Source of the DNA: Paramoeba atlantica
Taxonomy: Eukaryota > Discosea
Direction: 5' to 3'
DNA length: 64,000 bases
Assembly: GCA_977017575.1 (NCBI GenBank)
Contig: CDRNVI010000040.1
Location: forward strand, 62,001-126,000
This document shows, piece by piece, positions 9,178 through 19,872 of this stretch. The notes below the pieces were generated by a model. The model was given only the letters and a program-made list of their open reading frames with translations, was not told the DNA's origin and made no database searches. Positions within the stretch are counted from its first letter, which is position 1. Every line of letters begins with the position of its first letter. The position numbers and the translations under genes are program-made.

Positions 9178-10152
9178 ATGGTTGACGTGTTCGGGGGACT
9201 TTCGAAGCAGCTAGAAGGAGTACTCAAAAGCCAAGAAGAACAACAAAAGCGATGGGAGCGTCGTGAAGTTGAGGCACGCGAGAGGATGGTGGCACTAATT
9301 GAGGGCTTGCGCTCTCCTGTTGTGGGGAACGCGGCGCGCGTACCCGACCGTACGAATCCAACAAATATAAACCGTTTTCACGCTGAGTCCCACGCGGCAC
9401 GAGATCAACCAGCTCAGGATCCTACACAGCCCCGACAGGAACATTTAACGAACCTGACCGAACAACAGTTAACAACAAAAATCGATGAAATCAAGAGTCT
9501 GATCGAGCAATATGTCGTGGAGATTGTGGTGGTTTGGCGCTGGGAAACCGATGATTCCGATGCATCTTACACTTGGCGTGGGGTGGTCCATGAAAACGAC
9601 TCGATGCAGTCCGGAGCTCTCACTGTAACCTTTCCACATGCTACAGTGGATATCCCGATGCGTGGCGTTGCGTATCGAAGTATAGAAATCGTAGACAAGA
9701 TTCCAATCGACGTCCACACGGTATCCGGAAAGGGGGAAGGACCGGCAGTTGCACTGGAGAAAGGCGATGGTTTTGCTTTGCACGATGTCATAACGTGGGG
9801 CGCACTTCTGAAGCCGGGCAAAGAGTATGATATACTGGAGAATCGCATTCGCCTTGGACTAAAGCTTCCGCTCGTATTGTCCGAAGAGCTGCAATGTACC
9901 TGGGAATTATTCCACCAGTGGGTAGTTACAACTCAAGAAAAAGGTGGTCTGGAAGTGGCTGGCTCCAATGATGCCCAAATGGGCCAAATGCTATTGGATC
10001 GAATACGGATTAAGCATGCCATCGCACAAGGAGCAGATCCCAAGTATGTTGAATCACATTACGTAGCTCAGAAGGATCCGACAGACGTTCTCGGTCAGAT
10101 CTTAACCACAAGCATCAATTACAATCGTGGAGTTAAACAAACATGGAGTTAA
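9178..10152 (+). CDS. V4 gag-like protein
   Basis: A 324-residue protein in the gag position. It begins with a coiled-coil-like charged stretch (residues 10-45), followed by a linker rich in Pro/Gln, a segment VEIVVVWRWE…GVVHE… that aligns in layout with the V1-V3 gag proteins, and a helical C-terminal half. No CCHC knuckle is visible, unlike V1-V3. It overlaps the next frame by a few bases. Treated as a fossil part. Confidence 0.6.
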   Translation: MVDVFGGLSKQLEGVLKSQEEQQKRWERREVEARERMVALIEGLRSPVVGNAARVPDRTNPTNINRFHAESHAARDQPAQDPTQPRQEHLTNLTEQQLTTKIDEIKSLIEQYVVEIVVVWRWETDDSDASYTWRGVVHENDSMQSGALTVTFPHATVDIPMRGVAYRSIEIVDKIPIDVHTVSGKGEGPAVALEKGDGFALHDVITWGALLKPGKEYDILENRIRLGLKLPLVLSEELQCTWELFHQWVVTTQEKGGLEVAGSNDAQMGQMLLDRIRIKHAIAQGADPKYVESHYVAQKDPTDVLGQILTTSINYNRGVKQTWS

Positions 10153-10868
10153 ACGACGACAACGTGGTGGCTTACATTTCCGCGTTAAAAGTAACACCAC
10201 AAACCAAGCACACGTACATCAAACACATGATTTCGATACTAACACAGGCAAGAAAGTCAGCAATTCACGCCCAAATGCTCGCCAAAACGCTAGTGAGGGC
10301 AGGCGCCATGATCCCGACGCACCAAGCATGTCCAATTACAAAGGACCAAATCCAGTACCTTTTGCCGAAGATGACACCACAAATGGAAATCGTCATGTTA
10401 GTAGCGTACAAAACAGCATCAAGGGCTGGCGAAGTGGCAAAGATGCGGCGCCGGGACGTCATAATACTGCGACCAGATCGCATTATAATAGACTGGGGGC
10501 AACGTACCAAGGCAACGCGATCTCAACCCTACCGCCCGGACACGTTCACGGTAATAGAGGGGACCTATACCAACAGAATATTCCAATACCTTATAACCTT
10601 GGGCCCTGCCCAGCGCTTCAGTACGGTGACGACAGAGCAAATTTCCCGATTCCTCAGGACGCATCTTGGCCCAGGTTACAGCTCCCACAGCTTAAAGCAT
10701 GGGGCGATCCGCCATCTAATGACCCGAGTGGCGGAGAATACGCTCACAATCGAGGAGGTACAACGTATGGCGCAGCACAAGCAATTGAGCACACTTCTCA
10801 GATATTCTGGCCGCAACGAGACAACTGCAATGGCGCTGGGTACCCAGAGGGCAACGCGAACTTTGTAG
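10143..10868 (+). CDS. V4 tyrosine recombinase
   Basis: A 241-residue protein with YR features: ASRAGEVAKMRRRDV holds the first catalytic Arg, SHSLKHGAIRHL the His-x-x-Lys/Arg region, and LLRYSGRN the nucleophilic Tyr. In this family the enzyme integrates a circular DNA copy, so no target duplication is expected. It overlaps the end of the gag frame. Confidence 0.7.
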   Translation: MELNDDNVVAYISALKVTPQTKHTYIKHMISILTQARKSAIHAQMLAKTLVRAGAMIPTHQACPITKDQIQYLLPKMTPQMEIVMLVAYKTASRAGEVAKMRRRDVIILRPDRIIIDWGQRTKATRSQPYRPDTFTVIEGTYTNRIFQYLITLGPAQRFSTVTTEQISRFLRTHLGPGYSSHSLKHGAIRHLMTRVAENTLTIEEVQRMAQHKQLSTLLRYSGRNETTAMALGTQRATRTL

Positions 10869-11310
10869 GATCAAACACAAGGTCACGCGATTCCCCGAAT
10901 CATACAGGAATAACATCTCCATACATCGGAAAGCCCCAAGACGGAGAAAGAATGGCATGCGTGTACGAAAAAGGCCTGAATGACGCGGCTTGGAGCCCAA
11001 AGAGGGTATGGTCGCGTATACACCGGAAAACTGAACGTCCGACCCAGGAAATGATGCAAACATTACCGAGACATGCACGTCGGGTAAAGCCGCTACGACT
11101 GCACCGAATTAGAGATTTGATGTTGCCACACGTACGTACACGCTTTGATCAGATATGGGGGAAGACAACGAATCCAACAGGATTGCTACCCCAACTAAAA
11201 CCCTCCCCTGTCACAACAAAAGATTTGACGCACTCAGATATCAAATCTTTAATGCAGGCTGACATAATCGAGCGAGTGGAACATACGTTCAGCAACCCCA
11301 CTCGGCGTGG

Positions 11311-12606
11311 GTGATCCCATTTACAAATCTAGAGAGTAGGAACGGTCAATTCCGGCGCAGATTCATAACCTGGACCAAGCAACATAATGAGGCAATTGCA
11401 ACGACATACAAAGCAGAGATGCCGTTGGAACAGCCGGTCAAGTATGTCTCCCAAGTCCGAGAGGAGTGCGCCGTGCAGCGTGACTTGTCCTCTGCATTCT
11501 TCCAGCTGGAATTACCTGCACCTAGTCGGCCGTTTTACCGCTTTATCCACGCTGGAGCCACATACCAGATGACACGCATGCCGATGGGGCATAGTATGGC
11601 TCCAGAAGTCATGCAAATTATTACATCCGTGATTGCCGGACACACTTCATATACGACACACTCTATCCTGGAGGATGCGTCACATCTCGATGTGTATGTT
11701 GACGGTTTTCGTCTGTGCGGGAAAAGAGATGTCTGCAGAGATTATGCAGGATGGGTGTTTGATCGCGCTTTGTTTTCCGGCGTAACACTTAAAGATTACT
11801 CCTTTGATCCAGAGGTGGAATACGACTGGTTGGGGGTGAGGTATCACCACGAGAGTCAGTGCTATCGTATGAACGAATCATTCATCGAGGAAATCCCCGG
11901 AACATTGCCGCTAGAGGCCCCTTATTACTTCTATGAGACGCTTTGTGCGCGTCTAGTGTATGCGTCTGGCATACTTCAAATTCCATTGCCAAGGTACTAT
12001 TGGATCATAAAGTACGTACGGCGACAGGTTTCGAAGTTAAACAAAGGGATGATATCAGATACTACATTATTACAGCCGCCTCCGGGAACTATGAACCAGT
12101 TACATGACTGGGCGCAAGAGGTTAAGCGCAATACGTGGCAAACGTACGTTGGATACTCTTCGCAAGCCGCAACACTTTACACAAACGCATCCCTCGATGG
12201 ATGGGGTGCAGTCCTCTTTCTTCCGGGCGGAACAGTGTACGGTACAGGGGCGCCATGGATCCACAAAACTGAAATAAATGAAGGCGAAGCCCTAGCCGTA
12301 GAAAATGCCCTTCTGTCCTTCCAACCACATTGGAAGACTATTACAACAATAAATCTGTACGTCGATAACACGAGCGTAGAATACGCCCTACGGAAACGGT
12401 GGGCGGATTCAGAGAGTATCGCACGCGTCTTAGTCCGACTTTGTGACTACATGTTAAACCACAACCTCAAAGTAATACCGCGCTATGTGTCGACGAAGCA
12501 GAACTACGCCGATCCCTGGAGTCGAAATCGGTATTTGACTTGGCGACAGGATGGAATGGAACTAGCGAACGGGGCGGGTGCGGACGGCCCTTTCGTTAGT
12601 CAGTGA
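11311..12606 (+). CDS. V4 RT-RNase H region
   Basis: Shows RT motifs (RRRFITWTKQHN, VQRDLSSAFFQLELP, MPMGHSMAPEVMQ, LDVYVDG) followed by RNase H motifs (LYTNASLDGWGAVLFLP, INEGEALAVENAL, LYVDNTSVEYALRKRW). It copies the element RNA to DNA and removes the template. Fossil part of V4. Confidence 0.7.
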   Translation: MIPFTNLESRNGQFRRRFITWTKQHNEAIATTYKAEMPLEQPVKYVSQVREECAVQRDLSSAFFQLELPAPSRPFYRFIHAGATYQMTRMPMGHSMAPEVMQIITSVIAGHTSYTTHSILEDASHLDVYVDGFRLCGKRDVCRDYAGWVFDRALFSGVTLKDYSFDPEVEYDWLGVRYHHESQCYRMNESFIEEIPGTLPLEAPYYFYETLCARLVYASGILQIPLPRYYWIIKYVRRQVSKLNKGMISDTTLLQPPPGTMNQLHDWAQEVKRNTWQTYVGYSSQAATLYTNASLDGWGAVLFLPGGTVYGTGAPWIHKTEINEGEALAVENALLSFQPHWKTITTINLYVDNTSVEYALRKRWADSESIARVLVRLCDYMLNHNLKVIPRYVSTKQNYADPWSRNRYLTWRQDGMELANGAGADGPFVSQ

Positions 12607-13450
12607 TTAGTTATTCGGAGACCAAATCAAAATTGAGAAGAAAGTTATAAATTTAGACATTAAAAGCTGAAGCGGGAAGTCATGTGAAATTGAATTTGAG
12701 CAAGTCATCTATATACTATATATCTTTCATTTCATGGATCACGCGCGAGCCTGTGCCCCCGAATGTCAATTATGAAAGCTTGCGTAAGTAATTGATAAAC
12801 GGGTGGGTATAATAAGATAATAGGGATACATACGTATTTTCTATAAATTGTCTAGTATCCATTTTGTACTGTTCATATCCAGATAAAAAGTTTCCCACCC
12901 ACCTCCCCACGTCCACGTGCGGACGGCCCTTTCGTTGGTCAGTGATTAGTTATTCGGAGACCAAATCAAAATTGAGAAGAAAATTATAAATTTAGACATT
13001 AAAAGCTGAAGCGGGAAGTCATGTGAAATTGAATTTGAGCAAGTCATCTATATACTATATATCTTTCATTTCATGGATCACGCGCGAGCCTGTGCCCCCG
13101 AATGTCAATTATGAAAGCTTGCGTAAGTAATTGATAAACGGGTGGGTATAATAAGATAATAGGGATACATACGTATTTTCTATAAATTGTCTAGTATCCA
13201 TTTTGTACTGTTCATATCCAGATAAAAAGTTTCCCACCCACCTCCCCACGTCCACGTGCGGACGGCCCTTTCGTTGGTCAGTGATTAGTTATTCGGAGAC
13301 CAAATCAAAATTGAGAAGAAAATTATAAATTTAGACATTAAAAGCTGAAGCGGGAAGTCATGTGAAATTGAATTTGAGCAAGTCATCTATATACTATATA
13401 TCTTTCATTTCATGGATCACGCGCGAGCCTGTGCCCCCGAATGTCAATTA
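12579..13450 (+). repeat. Expanded terminal repeats B-A-B-A-B of V4
   Basis: B units begin GTGCGGACGGCCCTTTCG at 12579, 12917 and 13256, a period of 338-339 bp. A units (12772-12916, 13111-13255) begin TGAAAGCTTGCG and end in the GC box CCCACCCACCTCCCCAC. The ordinary layout is B-A-B; this copy has one extra A-B. The last B is cut at 13450 by a LINE. Confidence 0.85.
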
Positions 13451-14850
13451 AATTTTCAGGAGACTCAAGCTCATGGGAGCAAACAACGTGTCAACCCAAT
13501 TGCTGTCAAAATGTGTAAACGTACGGCAAACTTATCACATGCGTGTACATAACCCAACTGCGACTGAGGCATTAACGTTCAATTTTGACAATGCCATTGC
13601 GGAAGTTCTCACTTCGTGGTTTGGAAAGCTATCCGACGACCAGATTTCGCTACTTAGACTACCTGTAAAGAAAGGAGGCCTGGGTCTGACTGCGTGTCTA
13701 CCTACCCGCAAAGCGGCATATGAATCTTCGAAATTCACAGTTCTTGAACGCCCAAAAACCAATTCAGTTCGGACTGGGGAATTCCAAGAAGCGAATGCCA
13801 ACATGCATAAGGACGTACCAGTAGACGAATCAACGCAGGCGGCAGAGATACACGCGAAAACTTGGGTGCAACTCACGGAGTCGGAATCTCCCATGGCATC
13901 TATATTGCAAGCAACGACGCATAAAGGAAACTACGCATGGATCATGTCAAGCGCACGGTTTGTGCCATCTCATCTATTCACTCTGGCACTTTTACCTAGG
14001 CTAGGTCTAACTCATCCGGAACTTCCACCCCGAATGTTATGCCCAGGATGCAAAGTTCTACTAACATCCGGTTCCATTCTGACGCACATAGCAGGCTGCA
14101 CAAAATGCTCAGGGCTCAACGCAACCGTGAAACATAGCACGCTAGTGAATTTCCTCTATGAGTTAAGCTTGAAAGCTGGTATTCCTTGTGAGAAGGAACC
14201 GCGCCTATATTCAACGTATCGGTGCACGCAATGCAATGAAGTAGTCGGGCCGGAATACAGGCAGACACATAGTAAAGTGTGCGGAGGGAAATCTTTTCGC
14301 CGCTCTGGACCAGATCTCGTAATTTACTGGAATGATGGAGAAATATATTACGATTTCACCGTGGTACATGAATTAGCGCCTTCAAATTTGGGAACGAAAT
14401 GCAATAAGCTATTCCGGGACGCCATCAAACGAAAACACGATACTTATGTCGCAACAAATAAAATCGCGAAAGAAAAATTCAGATGTATTCCCATCCTCTC
14501 TGGTGGATCCCTCCACTTCAATACGAAGTCGCTGTTAATGGCCCTCGCAGATGCGGGCAGCGTACCTCGACAGCAGCTTCAGCTTGAGCTACAACTTTTG
14601 CTACAGGAGCAAAATGGTGCCATACTATATTCACAACTTCGGAATTACCTTGAGAAGGACAAGGGGGCGCTCCAGTTCGCTATATAAAGAGTTTCTAAAG
14701 AGGGGCAGAGCTTCTAAAGCCTGCAGTCAGGATAGATTTTTCAGAACTTGAGATAGTAATTGGCGCAAAAAAAAAAAAATAGTGTATAAAAGTAAAGGTT
14801 TTAATAAAAAAAAATAGTACAAAAAAAAAATGACCTGTAAAAAAAAAAAT
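13451..14850 (+). mobile_element. 5'-truncated B LINE (subfamily B2)
   Basis: It begins abruptly inside the RT C-terminal region and ends in several A-runs between 14768 and 14850. It interrupts the last B repeat of V4. The 3' UTR, 14688-14850, has no gene. Confidence 0.65.
13473..14687 (+). pseudogene. B2 LINE protein, C-terminal 404 residues
   Basis: The region after the RT palm: HMRVHNPTATEAL, then KKGGLGLTACLPT (thumb-like), a zinc knuckle CPGC…HIAGCTKC, a second cysteine cluster CTQC…H..VC, and the RLE block RSGPDLVIYWNDGEIYYDF. The frame is open to a stop at 14685-14687. The N-terminus, RT catalytic core and initiation site are missing through 5' truncation. Confidence 0.75.
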
Positions 14851-14924
14851 TGTTGAACAAGAGAAAAGGTCGCCTCGCAAAGAACCTGACGAGCATTCAC
14901 TTAAATTTCAAACAGTTACAAAAT

Positions 14925-14976
14925 CGTTCCCACCCACCAACCCCCAACCATTTCGCGGGTTGGTGGGCAATGCCCA
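14925..14976 (+). repeat. V-type repeat junction fragment, split by element E
   Basis: Contains the GC box CCCACCCACCAACCCCC and a hairpin arm (CCAACC…GGTTGG). The sequence resumes after element E at 15792 (GCAATGCCCATTCGCAAG), which resembles the B start of other V repeats, and ends near 15846. Confidence 0.5.
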
Positions 14977-14978
14977 CC

Positions 14979-14994
14979 TTTCTGTACCTTGTTG
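14979..14994 (+). other. SL-exon 3' segment at 5' end of E
   Basis: TTTCTGTACCTTGTTG directly after the target duplication. Confidence 0.75.
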
Positions 14995-15009
14995 ATTTTT
15001 ATTCCTTTT

Positions 15010-15405
15010 ATGATCCTTTCAAATGTCACATCGTCGGAGGACCCTCGCTTTCGCCCGCGCTCCGAAGCAAACGACACTGGAAAGGTAAAAAAGGCACTGA
15101 GTGTGGCATGCGCATGCAAAAAGATCATGTGCTCGTTGAAAGCAGGACGAGACACTCTTCATTTTGAAGGTTTGTTGATGAGCACGGAAAACCCACTTAC
15201 GCTCCGGCAAACTGGAAAGATGGAGAGTGTTGCGGAATGCTTTCAATGGGTAAGTGATGAGATTGTGTACTCTGAAGCAGAGGAAAGTGAGACTTCTTGT
15301 CTCGGAGGTTTGTTGATGAGCACGGATAACCCATTTACGCTCCGGCAAACTGAAGAGACAGGAAGTTTCCTTCTTCCTGCTGAGGAGTGCACGTCTCTTG
15401 CGTGA
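15010..15405 (+). CDS. Element E 131-residue protein, unknown function
   Basis: I do not recognise this protein. It starts MILSNVTSSEDP, is acidic toward the C-terminus, and contains a duplicated motif: GLLMSTENPLTLRQTGK and GLLMSTDNPFTLRQTEE about 48 residues apart, separated by a Cys/Trp-containing linker. The ATG at 15010 is preferred because it is the first ATG after the SL segment and is shared with the copy at 47912. Both copies keep the frame with only a few substitutions. It could be a host gene that was reverse-copied from its trans-spliced mRNA, or the one gene of a small mobile unit. Confidence 0.55.
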   Translation: MILSNVTSSEDPRFRPRSEANDTGKVKKALSVACACKKIMCSLKAGRDTLHFEGLLMSTENPLTLRQTGKMESVAECFQWVSDEIVYSEAEESETSCLGGLLMSTDNPFTLRQTEETGSFLLPAEECTSLA

Positions 15406-15846
15406 TGCATGTCACCTCAAAAATCAAAATACAACACTGCATATGGTGTTCTTGATATTCAGGTCTGCGGTGCCTGCGATCATTATTTATGCTAACTTTT
15501 TCTAGTTTTGCTGAGATAAATTTCGTTGCGATGAAATTCTACTGCGATAAAAATTCTGAAAAGATAAAATTATGCTGCGATAAATTTCTGCAAAGATAAA
15601 ATTATGCTTAAAAAAAAAAATAATCACAAGTGTCTCTTTCGAAGATTGAAGATGGGGTATTCCTAAGAGGAAATATCAATATTGTCCGATTCATGTTGAG
15701 CAAGCGCTTAGTCTCGAGCACAGAAGTACATGGAGGTTTAATTATAATTATTATTAGTTTACACCAAAAAAAAAAAAAAAAAAAAAAAAAAGCAATGCCC
15801 ATTCGCAAGTTACTTGAATAAGGATTATACTATAGTATGGAAGCTG

Positions 15847-16710
15847 TTTTTTGTGGTCCCTCCCGTGCCCCCCTCCGCGCTCCACGCCACGCTCTCCGTC
15901 GCCCTTCCCCTCTGGCGCTCTCCTCCCGCGCTCTCCGCCGCTGTTTTTTTTTTCTTCGTTGCCTTCGCCCTCCCCTCGCCACCCCCTTGGTCGCCCTCTG
16001 TTGCCCCCTGCGTCGCTCTGCCGCGCCGCTTTTCGCCCCCCACCCACTGCGCCGTCCCCTTCGCCGCCCATTCCCCCTCCCTCCCTGCTCCCACCTGCGC
16101 CACTCTTTCCCTTCCCACTCTTTCCCTTCATCCCCTCTGCCACCCCCTCACGCTGCATCTCGAAGAATGGCGCCGCCCGGTACCGAATATAACAAGGTAC
16201 TAAAAAACTAGGGTAGGCGTCATTCACGCTTTTCTTTTCTTTTCTTTTTTCTTTCTTTCTGCGGCTTGCAACTAGCCCATGATAACGGGGCTAGGGTAAC
16301 AATTTGGAGAGATACGAGCTTGTTGAAGCTGAGGTTTGGCCTGTTGAAGCTGAGGAGCCAGTCCGCTCGAGGGGATACCACCCTAGAAGACTTGGTCCGT
16401 TGAAGCTGAGGTGCTAAAACCGTTGAAGCTGAGAGTCGACACTCCCAAACTATGCCAGCAAGCAGGCAAGGGGTCAAGGAGCACTGCTTTTGGCAGTGTC
16501 GGGGTGTGGCGATCCCCACCCTCCTAGCTAATCCAGCTTCCCGCAGCGGACTTTCAGTCTGCGCGTTAGCTGGATCGGCTTGCATTGTCTCTGTGCTGCA
16601 ATCCTTTTAGGTCTGCGCATGGGTCGTGCGGGTCGGAGCTACCTTCGGCTCTCTCCGAGGAGGCAACACCCCGTCTACGGGGTTTTTACCTGAATACATA
16701 ACATAACATA
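15847..16710 (+). mobile_element. Element F (SINE-like), 5'-truncated copy
   Basis: The complement-oriented twin of 46014-46880. It has a pyrimidine-rich region (15850-16160), the conserved hairpin at 16168-16224, a LINE A-like 3' segment with four TTGAAGCTGAG motifs (16319-16434), and an ATAAC-repeat tail (16695-16710). The C/T-rich frames in it look like composition artefacts. Confidence 0.75.
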
Positions 16711-17066
16711 ACATCTGTATGAACTCTGTCTAAAAGGTGGGATACCAGCGGAACGAGAGCCCAGGCAGTTCACATCATACAAATGTAGTGCGTGCTCAGA
16801 AACTGTTGTAGAAAACAGAAAAGCAGAACATATGAAGAAATGCACTACAGGAAAGTTATACCGGTCGGGGCCAGATTTGGTCATTTATTGGGCATCTGGA
16901 GAGAAATTTTATGATCTCACGATAGTTCATGAGCTGACCCCGTCCACAAAGGAAAAAAAGCGGCGAATCTTATGCGTGATGCTATGTCCCGAAAACAAGC
17001 TAAATATGTCACGTCCGGGCTCATTCAGGCAGGGAAATTCGAATGTTTACCGCTCTTATCAGGAGG
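16711..17066 (+). pseudogene. B2 LINE fragment, first half of a split copy
   Basis: Reads HLYELCLKGGIP…, C..C and H..C zinc residues, then RSGPDLVIYWASGEKFYDL (RLE). It stops at 17066 inside the family motif FECLPLLSGG, which resumes at 35752. The frame is disturbed near 16965. Upstream parts are missing. Confidence 0.65.
17036..17066 (+). repeat. 31-bp direct repeat, left copy
   Basis: Identical to 35752-35782. Together they bracket the 18.7-kb nest between the two halves of the B2 copy. Confidence 0.9.
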
Positions 17067-17069
17067 CTC

Positions 17070-17085
17070 TTTCTGTACCTTGTTG
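17070..17085 (+). other. SL-exon 3' segment at 5' end of B1
   Basis: TTTCTGTACCTTGTTG, followed by a T-run and the B1 start codon. Confidence 0.75.
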
Positions 17086-17111
17086 ATTTTTTTTTTTTTG
17101 ATTTAATCGCT

Positions 17112-17372
17112 ATGACACGCCTTGCCCACGCACGCCTTGCTCGCGCAGACTCTCAGACATCGAAAGGCTTGGGCCTGAAAACAGGTAGACTAAAAGTGAA
17201 ATCACGAATGCAAGACAAGAGGGGCCAAGAGAACAGTGAGAAAAAGTGCATAGTCAATGACGTTTCAGGTGACACTTTTGATGAGACTATTCCCCCCACC
17301 ACGACAAAGACGCGCATACCACGAATAAAAGTCATTGGAGGTTCCCTCTCATGGTCATGGGATTCCCTCTGA
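17112..17372 (+). pseudogene. B1 LINE N-terminus
   Basis: Starts MTRLAHARLARADSQTSKG and reaches TRIPRIKVIGG, the motif that also opens the B1 copy at 22585 (TPRIRIVGG). It then loses homology because of an internal deletion of some 500 codons, leaving the RT part in another frame. This is the only copy in the window that shows the family start codon. Confidence 0.6.
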
Positions 17373-19038
17373 GCTGCTATTTTTTGCGCACAATGCTCTG
17401 TTTGCTACCATCGAAAGCTCTTCAGGAATTCGCCAAGGATCGGCACTTTCATCAATGTACTTCTGCGCACTTTTGCAAGGCCCGCTACGAGAACTCATGC
17501 ACCTCTATCCTGACGTGAAGATCCGAGCATACCAAGACGATGTGACTTTGAGCTCCAAAAACGTGCAAGCATTGGAGGCAGCTTTCTTTTACCTGCGTGA
17601 GATCGCCGCAGAGATGAACCTCCGAATTAATTTCCAGAAATGCGATTGGTTTCAGAAGAACATTCCCAACATAGCTCAGCCTCCTCCGTTGGAAAAACTT
17701 GGAGTAAACTTTTGCAGTGATGCGATAAAAGTCTTAGGCGCATACGTAGGTACAGACCAAGTCGTGGAAAATCTGCTGATCAAGAAAATGGAGAAACACA
17801 AGTGCCTATTCCGCAGGTTGTTGCTTATGGGTCCCAGTAATTTGTCTCTTGCCATTCTCCGCCGTTGTACGATTCCACGGCACGATTACCATCTACGAGT
17901 ACATCGGCCAGGCGCTACTTTCCAACTAGCACAATCCTTCGAGAACCAAGTAAACAAAGTTCTAGAAAAGTGGAGTGGAGCAGACGCAAACGCCCTGAAA
18001 CTCGCCGCTCTACCACAGAAACTCGGTGGCCTAGGCTTAATTTCCTCGACTCTGAAGCAAAAACATTTCTTCGAAACTGCCAGCAAATCTATTGATGAGC
18101 ACCTTCAACCCAATAACGCTCCGGTAGATCAGAAAGGCAGCGAAAAAGCTGTGAAACAACCGCAAAGTCGAGGAGAGGCAGCGCGCAAGCTATTGAAAAA
18201 GAAGCTAAGTGCAGAACACGATAAACAGATAACTGAGCTGCAGAAGGATTCTCACATGGGACTTTTATTGAAGCGTACAAAGGAATCAAACATGCATTTA
18301 GAAAGCACCAGCAATTATGTAAACCCGTACCTCTTCCGATACACTTTGATGATGCGTTTGGGCGTCGGATTACATAACGCACCGGCCGATGTTATATGCC
18401 CTGGATGCTGTGGCCATGAATCTCCTACCAGCATTATACCACACGTCGCAGGATGCTCCCGGTGCTCGGGCATGAATTGCACCAGAAAGCACTCACACAT
18501 AGTGAGGTACCTCGCAGATTTGTGCTCCAAAGCTGGTCTCCCTTGTATTATCGAACCGCGCATCCATTCTTCGTTTTTCTGTACTAAGTGCAAGTGTTCC
18601 ATCTCAGCGGAAGTAGCTGAACATCATCCTTGCAAAGCCCGCAGAATCCGATCCGGTCCTGATCTTGCTATTATGTGGCCCCACATGGGGGAGGTCCTGT
18701 ATGATTTTACCGTTGTTCACACTTGTTGCAGCAGCTATGCCAAACAAACAAGTACAGCGCTGATGCAGCACGTGCTCGACAAGAAATTCAAGAAGTACGT
18801 TACGGAGAAAGGCGTAGAAAGCGACTCTTTTCGTTGCCTGGCCGCCTCTGACTGCGGTCTTCTGCACAACGACACCAAAACCCTCCTCAAGGCATTATCC
18901 CAACGAGCCAAACAAAAGTACGAAGACGTACGTGAGGCCTTCCAACTCGAGATAGAAAAGCTAGCAGCGTATACTATTGTATCGCAGCTCCGCGAGTATA
19001 TTCCAGAAGCACATTGGATTGGTGGACTGCGTCAGTGA
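17335..19038 (+). pseudogene. B1 LINE: RT palm to RLE, N-terminal RT deleted
   Basis: From GIPSELLFFAHNALF onward it is a good B1 protein: SSGIRQGSALSSMYF, the catalytic-region motif AYQDDVTLSS, LAALPQKLGGLGL, zinc knuckle CPGC…HVAGCSRC, RLE block RSGPDLAIMWPHMGEVLYDF, and tail HWIGGLRQ. The first ATG at 17335 lies in deletion-junction sequence and is not the native start. It is about 75% similar to 33185-35245. Confidence 0.75.
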
Positions 19039-19183
19039 GTCGACCAACAAGTTCGCACATTAGAAAAGCTCTTAAAAGTTCTTATTATTATTCACAACGA
19101 TTATCCGTGTTTAGAATGCCTGCGAGATTTAGGATAATACGAACGATCTTTGGGAGAAGGCTCAGAAAAAAAAAAAAAAAAAA

Positions 19184-19872
19184 TTTAGGATGATTGATAT
19201 AATGGCCCTTGGGGGCACATAATATTTATATTATGAGATATGATTTGTTGGGTACGAGGACACTTCCGTGAGTACTCATCGAAACGCCCACGTGTCAAAA
19301 TGAAAATCATCGAAACGAAAGAAACTCATCGAAGGTGATTTTAATTACTTTTGAGGTGGTAGCTGCATTTTCGACTCGGGAGCAAACGCTGGTGCAGTCA
19401 TGAAAGTTAAAGAAAACGTTGCGAAAATAAATTGTAGAAACGTGAAAGCAAAATAATGCCCGTGACTCTTCTGAGAAATACGATTTTCCATTGATTTAAA
19501 GAGCTTGATACCATATGAAACAATGGAAGCGCGCGTGAGTTAATTAAGAAATTACCTGGACAAAGAAATCCTAGGATTCGCACGACACTAAGAAAACCAC
19601 AGAAAACTCAGATACGAGACAAAAAAATATGTACAAAAAACCGTTGCTGTGGACGGAAAAGCTCGGAAGGCGGGGGTCGCTAGGCCCCTGCATTGTATAC
19701 AATGCCCCTGACCTATGGCCGCTTTACAGTGGCCATGAAAAGAAGTATGTACAGAAAATAGAATTATAGGTTTAGATTTATAATAACACCTAGGCCGTTG
19801 CTTCGCAGAACAATTACAAAAATTTGCGCGCTATATTTTCTCATCATAAAACAAAATTTTCACATGAGTAGT
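19184..19872. other. Non-coding stretch with a V-type double hairpin
   Basis: A V fragment with GGCCC/GGGGC and ATAATAT/ATATTAT hairpins lies at 19203-19235. Short CATCGAA motifs near 19278-19335 resemble the Merlin ends. No gene is visible in the remainder. Confidence 0.5.

Larger units (their letters stand above)
9169..13450 (+). mobile_element. VIPER-like YR retroelement V4 (fossil)
   Basis: Family: DIRS-order, VIPER-like. Parts in order are gag-like, YR, RT-RNase H, then a block of terminal repeats. The left end abuts B-type repeats of a neighbouring V element of another subfamily, so the two stand in tandem. It looks nearly whole with about one break. Moderate age is suggested by divergence from V1-V3. 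Confidence 0.7.
14977..15791 (+). mobile_element. Element E, full-length SL-bearing retrocopy
   Basis: Flanked by the 10-bp duplication GCAATGCCCA (14967-14976 and 15792-15801). It starts with SL sequence TTTCTGTACCTTGTTG (14979-14994), holds a 131-codon frame and ends in about 26 A residues. Its 3' UTR has GATAAA-rich short repeats (15510-15610). A second copy lies at 47365-47953 on the minus strand. Confidence 0.8.
17067..19183 (+). mobile_element. Internally deleted B1 LINE with SL at its 5' end
   Basis: SL sequence TTTCTGTACCTTGTTG at 17070-17085, T-rich leader, ATG at 17112, about 75 residues of the B1 N-terminus, then a jump into the middle of the RT. The 3' end has 18 A residues at 19166-19183. 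Confidence 0.75.

Noticed and set aside
10127-11314. A long frame overlapping the V4 recombinase region
   Set aside because: Its first half is an out-of-frame reading of the recombinase gene.
15814-16227. Several Pro/Ser- or Gly/Arg-rich frames over 95-200 codons, also at 46499-47145
   Set aside because: They arise from strand-biased low-complexity sequence in element F; frames overlap on both strands and none has domain features.
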